Below are positions 40,570 through 48,514 of a stretch of DNA of 48,514 bases, piece by piece. The notes under the pieces are model-generated. The model did not search any database. It saw only the letters and a program-made list of their open reading frames with translations, and was not told where the DNA came from. Within the stretch, counting starts at the first letter, position 1. Each line of letters opens with the position of its first letter. The position numbers and the translations under genes were made by a program. Source of the DNA: JAJPHU01 sp035553375 (GTDB taxonomy: Bacteria > Planctomycetota > Planctomycetia > Gemmatales > Gemmataceae); the NCBI GenBank assembly GCA_035553375.1, contig DATNCY010000343.1, forward strand, positions 1 to 48,514, written 5' to 3'.

Positions 40570-43500
40570 CTAAAAGTAACTCTTTTCCTTCCACTTCGGA
40601 TCGAACCCCGATCCTTCTGCGGCAATTTGCTTGATGTCGTTGTAGCATTCGCTCAGCAACACGGGTGGCACCTTGCTCAGAGGCAACTTCGATGGCTGCC
40701 ACGAATAGACACTACCCTGATCCTTTTTCATGCTGGTGAAGTACAACGTGTGCAGTGCGGCGGCCACATCCGATTCGGGCAGACAGCTACCGCTAAACTC
40801 GATGACGGCTTGCAATCCGAGCGAAGCGAAGGGCTTGCGATAGAGGTAGAAACAACCGCCATCCTCGGCGTCGCCGCGAAGGTAACCGAGCTTGTTTCCC
40901 TTGCCGCGCAGCTGGAACGTCGTTAGCAAATAGCCTTCAAAATCGTTGATGTCCGTCTCTTTCTTCTTCGCCTCCGGCAACGTATAGGTATCGCGGCCAA
41001 ACTGCTGGAACAAGGGCGTGACATCGTAATCCTCGAAGTGCTTGATCCAGGCCGCGCCGATGTCGGCCGGCGTGTTACAAGTGTGGGCCAGGCGGACGCG
41101 CACGTCATCGGCGAGCGTGACCTCCTCATCCTTCTCGTTGGTCAGTGAGCCGTCCTCCAGAGGCCGAAAGCAACCGAGGAATTGCTCGATGCCGTCTTCA
41201 TTCCGCGAAACGGCGGCCCAGGCCAGGCGCACGCAAACCTTGCCGGCGATGGGGTGTTCGGCCAGGTAGCGCCGCCAATCCTCAAAACGCCAATCGCGCT
41301 GGGTGCAGAGGAATTCATAGAAACGCTCGCTTTGCCGCTTGACCACTTCCTTGATGGTCTTCTTGGCGTCGGTGAATGCCTTGCGTGCGGCCTTGGCCTT
41401 GTCCGCGTCGTCTTGCTTGCCGGCGGCCGGCGGATTCTTGACGGTCTTGCCTTCCTCCGTGCGGAGGATCGGTTGCAGTTCATCGTCTAGCTGCACGGTG
41501 AATTTGCGTGGACCATAATCGAGAACGAGCGCCGCATCGCCGCCGATTGGCTGGCCGGCTTCATCCTTGGGCCGCTCGAAGCCGGCGTCCGGGATGGTGC
41601 GGTCGGCCAGTTCGTCGATGGTCCAGCCTTCGCGGTCGGCCAACGCCTGCACGTGCTCACCCGCAGTTTTCTGCACGACTTTGGTGCGGAAGCGATTGGC
41701 GAACGACAGCAGCACCTGAATCGCCAGAGGGTGCTTAATCCACGCCAGCACTTCAACCAGACTTTTGCACTGCGCCAGACGATTGCCGAACCATTTGCGG
41801 ATGTACTGCTCGCACAGCTTGACACATTCGCCGTCGCCCGCAGCCGCGACAATCGCCAACATGCCTTTCTCGTTGATGGCCGACCCCATGCACTCGGTCG
41901 AGTATTTCTGAAAATACTCGCGATAGAGATTTTCTTTATCTCCCTTATAATGATCGACCCAGTATTGATGCTGGCTATACTGCCCCCATAGGCGATCGGC
42001 GTCCTTGCGAGCCATCGTAGCCGCCTCTTCCTGCGAGCGCGTGGAAGTGTCGCGGCCGATCCAGCTCGTCAGCACGAACTTGGCCAACGCCGCCGCCTCA
42101 TGTTTGCGGCACATGGCCAGGTAGCGGCGCAGTAGGGGACCGCATACCGGCGATTTCTGTTGCACGCTCTGCACCAGCCACCATTGCACAATACACGCAT
42201 CGACCGGCTGGCCGTTGTCCTCCCAATGCAGCGCCGGCAAGCGCTCCAGCGGCATCCACTCCATGCCCTTGGGACGCTTCTTCTTCAATCCCGCCTCTGC
42301 TTCCGCAAGCAACGCATCGCGGTCGAGGAACTCCTGCACATCCGCGCCCAGCGCTTCCAGAGCCGTCATCATCGCGCCTTTGACGACTTCTTGTTTCTCC
42401 TTGCGCACGGCTTCCTTGAGTGGTTCGATAACTGAGGCATCGCCGATCTTGCCCAGCCAGTCGGCGGCGGCGGCGCGGATGGATTGCTTGCCGTCGCGCA
42501 GAGCCACCAACACTTTCGCGGCCTTGTTCGGCACCGTGGCCAGTGCCGCTTGCGCCGGGATGCGATCGGCTTTGGCCTCGCCTAGCGCGATGTCCCACAA
42601 CGGCGGAATGAATCCCGCCGGCAGTTGCGGAAACATCGCCAATACTTTGAAGACATTCTGCCGCTTCGTTGGCAATGAGTAATCGTGCGCCGAGGTTGGT
42701 CCCTTTTTGGGAACGAGGATTTCGTGCAGCACATCAGGACGTTCGGCGAAGATCGGCCAGATTGCTTGCGGTTCCCAATCGCAGAAACTGGAGTAGCCGT
42801 TGTTATTCGGCAGGTAAGCCCGCGCGACCATACCCGGCTTGCCGTCGGGCATAGAGGCGATGACGGCATCCAGTTCGCGCAGGCCGAATGGTTCCTTGTC
42901 GCGTCCGCGATACGCTTCCAGGTTCCGCTGCTCGCGCCACCACACATAATCGTTGTTGTAGCCCACATTCAGAAACCCACAGGCGTAATCGAGGCGAACG
43001 ACGTGCATCAACTTGATGTCGGGCGGTGCCAGCCAGTCGCCGAGCGGACCGCCTCGCCAGGTATAGCCGCGAATCCGATGGTCTTGCTTGAATGTGTTCG
43101 ATTTGCCCTCGATGAAATCGAATAATTCCTTGAGTTCCTGGGCCGTCACCGCCAACGGCTCCGACGGTTTGTTCATCCACTTAGGGCGATCCGGCGAGGA
43201 CCATTGCTCCAACTGCTTCTGATAATCGCTCATGGCTTGCTGCCAAGCTTTGTCGAAAAACTCGCGCAGGGCCGTTTTCGCTACCTCCGGCAATGCGATC
43301 TCGCCCAGTTCGATTTGCATGGGCGGCAGCGATTCGGTCAATTGTCGCGAGTCTTCCGCCGACAGTTCCGCCGGAGCTGCCAACAATTTTTCGATGGTCT
43401 GTTTGACACGCTCCGAAGGCTCCGCAGCCAATCGTTGCTGCAAGACCGTCGCCGTCTCGCGTCCGCCCACACGCCATAACAACAAGGCCGCCTCGTTTCG

Positions 43501-44379
43501 CTCCGAAGCGTCGCCGGTGGTTAACACGTTTTCGATCAATGGCCGCGCTTGCTCGGCGCAACCGCTCAACAGAGGCAACACGGCATCGCGCACTGTCTTT
43601 GGAGACGATGCTCCCAGCTGCACGAGTAAGTCCACAATCCGGCTGAAATCGAAGTGCATTTCGCCCAGCGTGCGCAAAACGTAGAGGCGATGATTGGCAT
43701 CCTGCTGTGCCAGCGCCTCGCGCACCACGGGAACATGATTGGCGAGATAGGCGTCCCAGCCGGTGAAAGGCCTAAGTGGAGGGCCGGCGTAGTAATACAT
43801 GCTGCTGAAAGCGTTCAGCGTTTCTTGCTTGAGAAACGCGCCGGCGAACAGGTCATCCGGCAATTCAGCCGTGGCGAAGATTGCTCGCACTTCGTCCAGT
43901 GGCCAACTCGGTTTTTGTTCTCCCTGACGTTCATCCGCGTGCCAGGCAGTGATGATCTCGCCGACCAGCACGACCAGCCAAGTCGGCCAACCCGGTGGCG
44001 AGGAAATGTTCTGACCGGCAGCACGGCGAACGGCGTCGAGGACTTGCCCCAGACGAATCCACAACGCGGCCTTTGCCGGCGTCCCCGGTCGAAAGAGTCG
44101 CGCACGCTCTTTCGAGGCATGCTGGAGTTGTTGCCAATTGCCCGAAGAATGATTGATACCGCCCAAGAGCAGCGCGCGAGCCGCTTCCTTCATTCCTCCC
44201 AACGTCAGCAGGATTTCCTCGTCGGTGCCATCGACGACGAAACGAATTGCTCGCAATGCCGCCTGCTCATCCAATTCCCGGAGACGCCCCAGGCAGTTGG
44301 TGATGGCGTTGATATGGTCCTTGCTCAGCCCATCCGGATTCCTGAGTTCGGAGGGTTTGATAAGTTGTTTGGTTGCCAT
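40570..44379 (-). CDS. DUF4132-domain protein (YehI/MolR-like), first gene of the operon
   Basis: 1269 residues from ATG 44379 (MATKQLIKPSELRNPDG); the open frame extends 45 codons upstream without a start that has a better site. The N-terminal ~800 residues are helical with HEAT-like repeats (PVVREALAQQDANHRLYVLR, AAADWLGKIGDASVIEPLKEA). The C-terminal region holds the DUF4132 pattern: FYEFLCTQRDWRFEDWRRYL, HPIAGKVCVRLAW and later LPESDVAAALHTLYFTS. E. coli YehI carries the same domain next to yehL-yehQ, although with a WGR domain not seen here. No catalytic motif is recognised. A role as scaffold or substrate-recognition part of the MoxR/VWA system is inferred from the shared operon. Confidence 0.85.
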   Translation of the reverse strand: MATKQLIKPSELRNPDGLSKDHINAITNCLGRLRELDEQAALRAIRFVVDGTDEEILLTLGGMKEAARALLLGGINHSSGNWQQLQHASKERARLFRPGTPAKAALWIRLGQVLDAVRRAAGQNISSPPGWPTWLVVLVGEIITAWHADERQGEQKPSWPLDEVRAIFATAELPDDLFAGAFLKQETLNAFSSMYYYAGPPLRPFTGWDAYLANHVPVVREALAQQDANHRLYVLRTLGEMHFDFSRIVDLLVQLGASSPKTVRDAVLPLLSGCAEQARPLIENVLTTGDASERNEAALLLWRVGGRETATVLQQRLAAEPSERVKQTIEKLLAAPAELSAEDSRQLTESLPPMQIELGEIALPEVAKTALREFFDKAWQQAMSDYQKQLEQWSSPDRPKWMNKPSEPLAVTAQELKELFDFIEGKSNTFKQDHRIRGYTWRGGPLGDWLAPPDIKLMHVVRLDYACGFLNVGYNNDYVWWREQRNLEAYRGRDKEPFGLRELDAVIASMPDGKPGMVARAYLPNNNGYSSFCDWEPQAIWPIFAERPDVLHEILVPKKGPTSAHDYSLPTKRQNVFKVLAMFPQLPAGFIPPLWDIALGEAKADRIPAQAALATVPNKAAKVLVALRDGKQSIRAAAADWLGKIGDASVIEPLKEAVRKEKQEVVKGAMMTALEALGADVQEFLDRDALLAEAEAGLKKKRPKGMEWMPLERLPALHWEDNGQPVDACIVQWWLVQSVQQKSPVCGPLLRRYLAMCRKHEAAALAKFVLTSWIGRDTSTRSQEEAATMARKDADRLWGQYSQHQYWVDHYKGDKENLYREYFQKYSTECMGSAINEKGMLAIVAAAGDGECVKLCEQYIRKWFGNRLAQCKSLVEVLAWIKHPLAIQVLLSFANRFRTKVVQKTAGEHVQALADREGWTIDELADRTIPDAGFERPKDEAGQPIGGDAALVLDYGPRKFTVQLDDELQPILRTEEGKTVKNPPAAGKQDDADKAKAARKAFTDAKKTIKEVVKRQSERFYEFLCTQRDWRFEDWRRYLAEHPIAGKVCVRLAWAAVSRNEDGIEQFLGCFRPLEDGSLTNEKDEEVTLADDVRVRLAHTCNTPADIGAAWIKHFEDYDVTPLFQQFGRDTYTLPEAKKKETDINDFEGYLLTTFQLRGKGNKLGYLRGDAEDGGCFYLYRKPFASLGLQAVIEFSGSCLPESDVAAALHTLYFTSMKKDQGSVYSWQPSKLPLSKVPPVLLSECYNDIKQIAAEGSGFDPKWKEKSYF

Positions 44380-44639
44380 GACGCATGCTCGTTCGTTAGG
44401 ACGTAGGGAGTAGCCATTGCAATCAATCGGTGGCCCGAATCGATTGCTTCTCCTATCGCCAGTAGTGTAACCGAGGGCGACGCGGACTACAGTAAAAAAA
44501 GAATAGCATGACATTCAAGGTCGGCAGGGGGCGATTTTGCCTTGGGGTTCGCACCGTACCGACTTCTCGCGCTATGCCCTCGCTTGTTGTACAATGATTC
44601 CCAGCTTGTGAGATCCTGGTTCTGAACGGAGATTCCCTA

Positions 44640-46907
44640 ATGTCTGCTCGACTGCGTATTGCGCTTGGCTGTCTGGCCGCATTCGGCATGGTTTGCTCCG
44701 TGCGCGGCGCGGATCGTCCTCCCGCGTCAGAGAAAGTCCATCAAATCAAGGTTGTGACCGACAAGGCACCCGATTGTTCGTCGCTCAAAGCGATGGTGCA
44801 GAGCGTGACACGCGGCTGCAAGACCAACGACGAGAAAGCGATTGCGATATACAACTTCATGCAGCTAACGCATTATCATCAGGGCTATCCCGGCGAGAAG
44901 GGCGGCCTGGGGGCGCTCAAGGAAATCAACGTCTATGGTTGGAGCTTGTGTGGCGGACTCCATACTATTGAGGCGGCATTGTGGCGCGAAATGGGCTGGC
45001 CGTGGCGCTATGTCGGCTGGAGCAATCCGGGCCATACCACCGTCGAAGTGAAGTACGACGATCGTTGGCACTACTTCGATTCCTTCCTGAAATTCTACAT
45101 CTGGATGCCCGACGCCAACGCACCGGGCGGGCGAACGGTCGCCGGCGAAGACGATATTAAACGCAATCCCAAGTTGGTCAGCGCCGGCCTGGAGTTCGAC
45201 CGCGCCCGCAACGTCTATTATCACAAGGGCGATCGCTTCGAGAATCTGGGCGACAAGGCGAACTGGCGAGCGCCGTCTTTCCTCTGTTGTGGCGACGAGC
45301 CAAGCGGCATCTTGACGGGCATCAAGAGCAGCAATCGCGCCGGCAGTCCCACCGGCTGGGCCGGACTTCAGTTCGACTCACCGGGTTATTCCACCGATGT
45401 CAACCTGATGCCCGGTTCCTCGCTGACGCTCACCTGGGACGCCGTCAAGGATGCCTCGTGGTGGAATGGCCGCAAGTACAAGCCGGGACACGGTTGCGGC
45501 GACAAAGACTATCGCAATTGTCCCTCTATTGGCCCCATACTCGAACCCTACCTCCGTTCGGGCGGACAGCGGCGCAGTTATGCCAATGGCACACTCCTCT
45601 ATGCTCCCGATTTGAAAAATGACGCCTTCCTCAAAGGGCTTTCTGCCAGGGACAATGTGAAATGGGCCGATGGCAAACTGATCCCACAAGACGCCAATCG
45701 GCCCGCGTCGATCACCGTATCCTTGCAATCGCCATACATCATGACGCGCGCCTCCGGCAAGGCAGACGGTGTCGATACGGCCGAGATTTCCCTCGATGAC
45801 GGCAAGACGTTCAGGCCCATTCGACTGGAAGATTTCTCCGAAGCGGTCGGCGGCAACTACGCCTGTCTGGTGAAACTCTCTTTCAAGACGGCACTGCGTT
45901 CGCTGCGTTTGGAGTCCATCGTCCAGTGTAACCGCTGCGCGTTGCCTTACCTGTCGCCGGGCAAAAACAAAATCACGGTCAGCGTCGCCGATGCGCGCGA
46001 ACTGGGTGACAATCGATTGTCAGTAACCTATGCCTATGAGACTGGCTTCCGCAGCAAATCTTACGAGGGATTGGTTGACGCCGGTGCCGAGGTTGCTCGC
46101 GCTCACTACGCCAACTGGTCGGCGAAACCGACGGTCGTGCAAAAAGTCTTCACCGCGAAAGACCTGCCCGCCACCTTCGAGATCGACATTCCAACACCCA
46201 AAGGCAAATATGCGGTTTATCCGCGCATGCTCTTTTTGCGCCGCGAGGTTTTGGCTCCCGGTTCCAAACCGTTGCCGCTTCCCGAAGACGCCGAAACACC
46301 GAAGGCGAGCGCTACCGATGAATTGCAGACACTGCCCAATCCGTTCACGGTTGGCATTACGCCGCCGCCTCCGCGCGTCATTCGTCCCACCACGAAGCGC
46401 ACCATCCCTCTTCCGGTCAGTCATGCCGTCTCCCGCGATGGCAAGGTGCAAGCGAATCATTTCCTGAAGTGGAAGGAGGGCGAAACGTGGGTGATGCTGC
46501 TTGCCGGCGATTTGAAAGACTTGCCGCCGGCGCGAGACATCGCTGCGGCTCGCCTAGTGTTCCCGGTGGTGCGTGGACATGGCAAGGCGGCGACGAAGGT
46601 CGGCGTCACCGTGCTGACCGCTCCCGTTCAGGTAAACAAGCCCTACGATTTCAAGAACCTGGGTGAGATAGCCGGTACGGTCATCGTGCCCCGGCAACCG
46701 GGAGAGAGCGATTACCGTCCAGCCAAGACTTTCGCCGTCGATATTACTGGAGCCGTCAAACGGATCACGGCAAAAGAGGCGTCCTATCGCGGCTTCGGGC
46801 TGCGCGTCGTGCAGGATCGATCCGTGGATGAGGGTTACATCGTTCGCATCGATTTGCCGTCGGACGCTCAGCCGAAGTTGGAATTGGATATTTACGACCG
46901 CAAATAG
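44640..46907 (+). CDS. Secreted transglutaminase-like domain protein
   Basis: 755 residues, ATG 44640, with GGAG 10 nt upstream. A signal peptide is clear (MSARLRIALGCLAAFGMVCSVRGAD, cut near residue 23). Residues about 45-155 are a transglutaminase-like (papain-fold) domain with the triad C104 (WSLCGG), H132 (NPGHTTVEV) and D147 (WHYFDSF). The remaining 600 residues are mainly beta-strand, with Fn3-like or sandwich domains, and no second catalytic site. The activity could be proteolysis, cross-linking or amide hydrolysis in the cell envelope. A possible -10 TACAAT lies at 44590-44595, without a convincing -35. The gene is divergent from DUF4132 across 260 nt and has no visible operon partner. 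Confidence 0.85.
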   Translation: MSARLRIALGCLAAFGMVCSVRGADRPPASEKVHQIKVVTDKAPDCSSLKAMVQSVTRGCKTNDEKAIAIYNFMQLTHYHQGYPGEKGGLGALKEINVYGWSLCGGLHTIEAALWREMGWPWRYVGWSNPGHTTVEVKYDDRWHYFDSFLKFYIWMPDANAPGGRTVAGEDDIKRNPKLVSAGLEFDRARNVYYHKGDRFENLGDKANWRAPSFLCCGDEPSGILTGIKSSNRAGSPTGWAGLQFDSPGYSTDVNLMPGSSLTLTWDAVKDASWWNGRKYKPGHGCGDKDYRNCPSIGPILEPYLRSGGQRRSYANGTLLYAPDLKNDAFLKGLSARDNVKWADGKLIPQDANRPASITVSLQSPYIMTRASGKADGVDTAEISLDDGKTFRPIRLEDFSEAVGGNYACLVKLSFKTALRSLRLESIVQCNRCALPYLSPGKNKITVSVADARELGDNRLSVTYAYETGFRSKSYEGLVDAGAEVARAHYANWSAKPTVVQKVFTAKDLPATFEIDIPTPKGKYAVYPRMLFLRREVLAPGSKPLPLPEDAETPKASATDELQTLPNPFTVGITPPPPRVIRPTTKRTIPLPVSHAVSRDGKVQANHFLKWKEGETWVMLLAGDLKDLPPARDIAAARLVFPVVRGHGKAATKVGVTVLTAPVQVNKPYDFKNLGEIAGTVIVPRQPGESDYRPAKTFAVDITGAVKRITAKEASYRGFGLRVVQDRSVDEGYIVRIDLPSDAQPKLELDIYDRK

Positions 46908-46924
46908 ATTATTATACGGTCCCT

Positions 46925-46971
46925 CAGCCCGCAGCGCCAGCGAGGGAATCCCTTGCTGGCGCTGCGGGCTG
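46925..46971. repeat. 23-bp palindrome upstream of glnA
   Basis: Arms 46925-46947 and 46949-46971 pair with one G-T mismatch; the core CAGCCCGCAGCGCCAGC is shared with the element at 10419-10502. It starts 17 nt after the transglutaminase stop codon and probably ends that transcript. Confidence 0.9.
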
Positions 46972-47044
46972 GTAATATGAAGCCGAAATCCATAACACGC
47001 TCACTATTCGTACTCAATCCTCAATGCAGTGGAGGGCGTCCATC

Positions 47045-48457
47045 GTGACTCCCAAAGAAATCCTGGCTTTGATTCGTGAAAAAGAAGTGCGTGCCGTCGA
47101 TCTGCGTTTCATGGACTTCCCCGGTTTATGGCAGCACTTTACCATTCCGGCCGAGACGCTCGAAGAACACGTCTTCGAGGAAGGACTTGGCTTCGACGGT
47201 TCCAGCATCCGCGGCTGGCAGGCCATCAACGAATCGGACATGCTCGTCGTGCCGGTGGCCGAGACGGCCTTTCTCGATCCGTTCTGCAAGGATCGCACGC
47301 TGACGATGTTGTGCAACATTCAGGATCCGCTGACGAAGGAAGACTACACGCGCGATCCGCGCAACGTGGCCCGCAAGGCCTCCAACTACATGAAGACGAC
47401 CGGCATCGCCGACACTGCCTATTTCGGCCCCGAACTCGAATTTTTCGTCTTCGATGATGTTCGCTACGATCAGAACCAGCACTCCGGCTACTACTATCTT
47501 GAAAGTGCCGAGGGCGCCTGGAACACCGGCCGCGATGAGAAGCCGAACCTCGCCTACAAGCTACGTTACAAGGAGGGACATTTCCCATGTCCGCCCTCGG
47601 ACGCGCTGCATGATGTGCGCACCGAGATGATGCTGACCATGATGGAATGCGGCCTGAAAGTCGAGGCGCAACATCACGAGGTCGCCACCGGCGGACAGGG
47701 CGAGATCGATATGAAATATGCCCCGCTCGTCGAGATGGCCGACAACGTACTCAAATATAAATACGTCGTCAAGAACGTGGCTCGCAAGCACGGCAAGACG
47801 GCGACGTTCATGCCCAAGCCGATTTTCATGGACAACGGCAGCGGCATGCACGTCCATACGTCGCTGTGGAAGGACGGCAAGAATCTGTTCGCCGGCTCCG
47901 GCTACGCGGGGCTGTCCGATCAGGCGATGTACGCCATCGGCGGTTTGTTGCGGCACGCGCCGGCCTTGTGCGCCATCACCAATCCGACGACCAACAGTTA
48001 CAAGCGTCTGGTGCCCGGCTACGAAGCGCCGATCAACCTCGCCTACAGTCGCCGCAATCGTTCGGCGTCGATCCGCATTCCGGTCTATTCGCCGCACTGG
48101 AAGGCCAAGCGCATCGAGTTCCGCTGCCCGGATGGTTCGTGCAATCCCTATCTCGCTTTCGCCGCCATGCTGATGGCCATGCTCGACGGTATCAAGAACA
48201 AGATCAAGCCGGGCGAACCGCTCGATAAGGATATTTACGATCTGGAACCGGAGGAATTATCCAAAGTGCCCAAGACCCCGGCTTCGCTGGATGAGGCACT
48301 GCGCAATCTGCGTAAGGACCACGAATTCTTGCTGCAAGGCGACGTGTTCACTTCGGACGTAATTGATACATGGATCTGGTACAAGACCGAGAAGGAGGTA
48401 GAAGCCATTCGCCTGCGGCCGCATCCGTATGAGTTCTATCTCTATTACGACATCTGA
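47045..48457 (+). CDS. glnA: Glutamine synthetase type I
   Basis: 470 residues when started at GTG 47045, which has GGAGGG 8 nt upstream. The ATG at 47024 would add seven residues and put that site inside the gene. The enzyme makes glutamine from glutamate, ammonia and ATP in the cytoplasm as a dodecamer. Signature elements: the N-terminal VDLRFMDFPG and GFDGSSIRGW, the metal-binding GPELEFFVF and MFM-type GSGMHVHTSLW, the ATP-binding NPTTNSYKRLVPGYEAP, and the C-terminal RCPDGSCNPYLAFAAMLMA. Y398 in IYDLEPEE matches the tyrosine adenylylated by GlnE in GSI-beta enzymes, so regulation by adenylylation is possible. The length matches the usual 468-470. No glnB or ntr gene is in the window. Confidence 0.97.
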   Translation: MTPKEILALIREKEVRAVDLRFMDFPGLWQHFTIPAETLEEHVFEEGLGFDGSSIRGWQAINESDMLVVPVAETAFLDPFCKDRTLTMLCNIQDPLTKEDYTRDPRNVARKASNYMKTTGIADTAYFGPELEFFVFDDVRYDQNQHSGYYYLESAEGAWNTGRDEKPNLAYKLRYKEGHFPCPPSDALHDVRTEMMLTMMECGLKVEAQHHEVATGGQGEIDMKYAPLVEMADNVLKYKYVVKNVARKHGKTATFMPKPIFMDNGSGMHVHTSLWKDGKNLFAGSGYAGLSDQAMYAIGGLLRHAPALCAITNPTTNSYKRLVPGYEAPINLAYSRRNRSASIRIPVYSPHWKAKRIEFRCPDGSCNPYLAFAAMLMAMLDGIKNKIKPGEPLDKDIYDLEPEELSKVPKTPASLDEALRNLRKDHEFLLQGDVFTSDVIDTWIWYKTEKEVEAIRLRPHPYEFYLYYDI

Positions 48458-48483
48458 TACGTTACAGTCGGTAATGCCTGGAG

Positions 48484-48507
48484 TAGGTGCCGCGAGCCGA
48501 GCGGCAC
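48484..48507. repeat. Single TAGGTGCCGCGAGCCGAG repeat unit at the window end
   Basis: One copy of the 24-mer seen at 1511-1836 and 30043-30250 lies 27 nt after the glnA stop codon. Further units may continue beyond the window. Confidence 0.9.
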
Positions 48508-48514
48508 TATGCAG

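Overview
The window looks like a planctomycete chromosome, most likely of the Gemmata group. It is GC-rich. It carries a DUF1559 prepilin-like protein with the typical N-terminal methylation motif, a CRTAC1-type FG-GAP/ASPIC-UnbV lipoprotein, a multiheme cytochrome-TPR fusion, tandem RND pumps with one lipoprotein adaptor, and many long perfect palindromes between and inside genes. No rRNA, tRNA or CRISPR array was seen. The assignment comes from gene content, not from a search.

Left end (1-6911): a bacterial ubiquitin-like conjugation locus, the most notable part of the window. A plus-strand run encodes a small exported membrane protein, an FHA-like/RING-like zinc protein (E3 candidate), an E1-like adenylating enzyme, an E2-like protein with an HPN motif and a cysteine, an unrecognised protein, a 90-residue ubiquitin-like protein ending in glycine, and a JAMM peptidase. 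Several of these genes overlap or nearly touch. Divergently, across a 530-bp region filled with repeats, lies the start of an AAA+ ATPase with the coiled coil-OB-AAA layout of Mpa/ARC proteasomal ATPases. Inference: the modifier is adenylated by E1, passed to E2, placed on targets with help from the RING protein, removed by the JAMM enzyme, and possibly read by the ring ATPase.

6925-15476 (minus strand): a lipoprotein membrane-fusion adaptor followed by two different HAE1-family RND transporters. A candidate promoter with an overlapping palindromic operator lies upstream. 16116-26521: a carboxypeptidase-regulatory-like lipoprotein, a TPR membrane protein, a seven-heme cytochrome-TPR fusion, a large membrane TPR protein, the DUF1559 protein and the CRTAC1-like lipoprotein. 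26592-33419: a DUF29 protein, a large FAD/4Fe-4S dehydrogenase of YdiJ type, two small exported or membrane proteins and a GT-C-like membrane protein.

33442-44379 (minus strand): a five-gene operon of DUF4132, MoxR ATPase, DUF5682, VWA protein and a SWIM-family-like protein without zinc ligands. Its composition matches the E. coli yehI/L/M/P/Q set. 44640-48457: a secreted transglutaminase-like protein and type I glutamine synthetase.

Across the window at least nine perfect or near-perfect palindromes with arms of about 16-35 bp occur between genes, and at least three palindromic or tandem elements sit in frame inside coding sequences. This suggests active spread of small palindromic elements in this genome.
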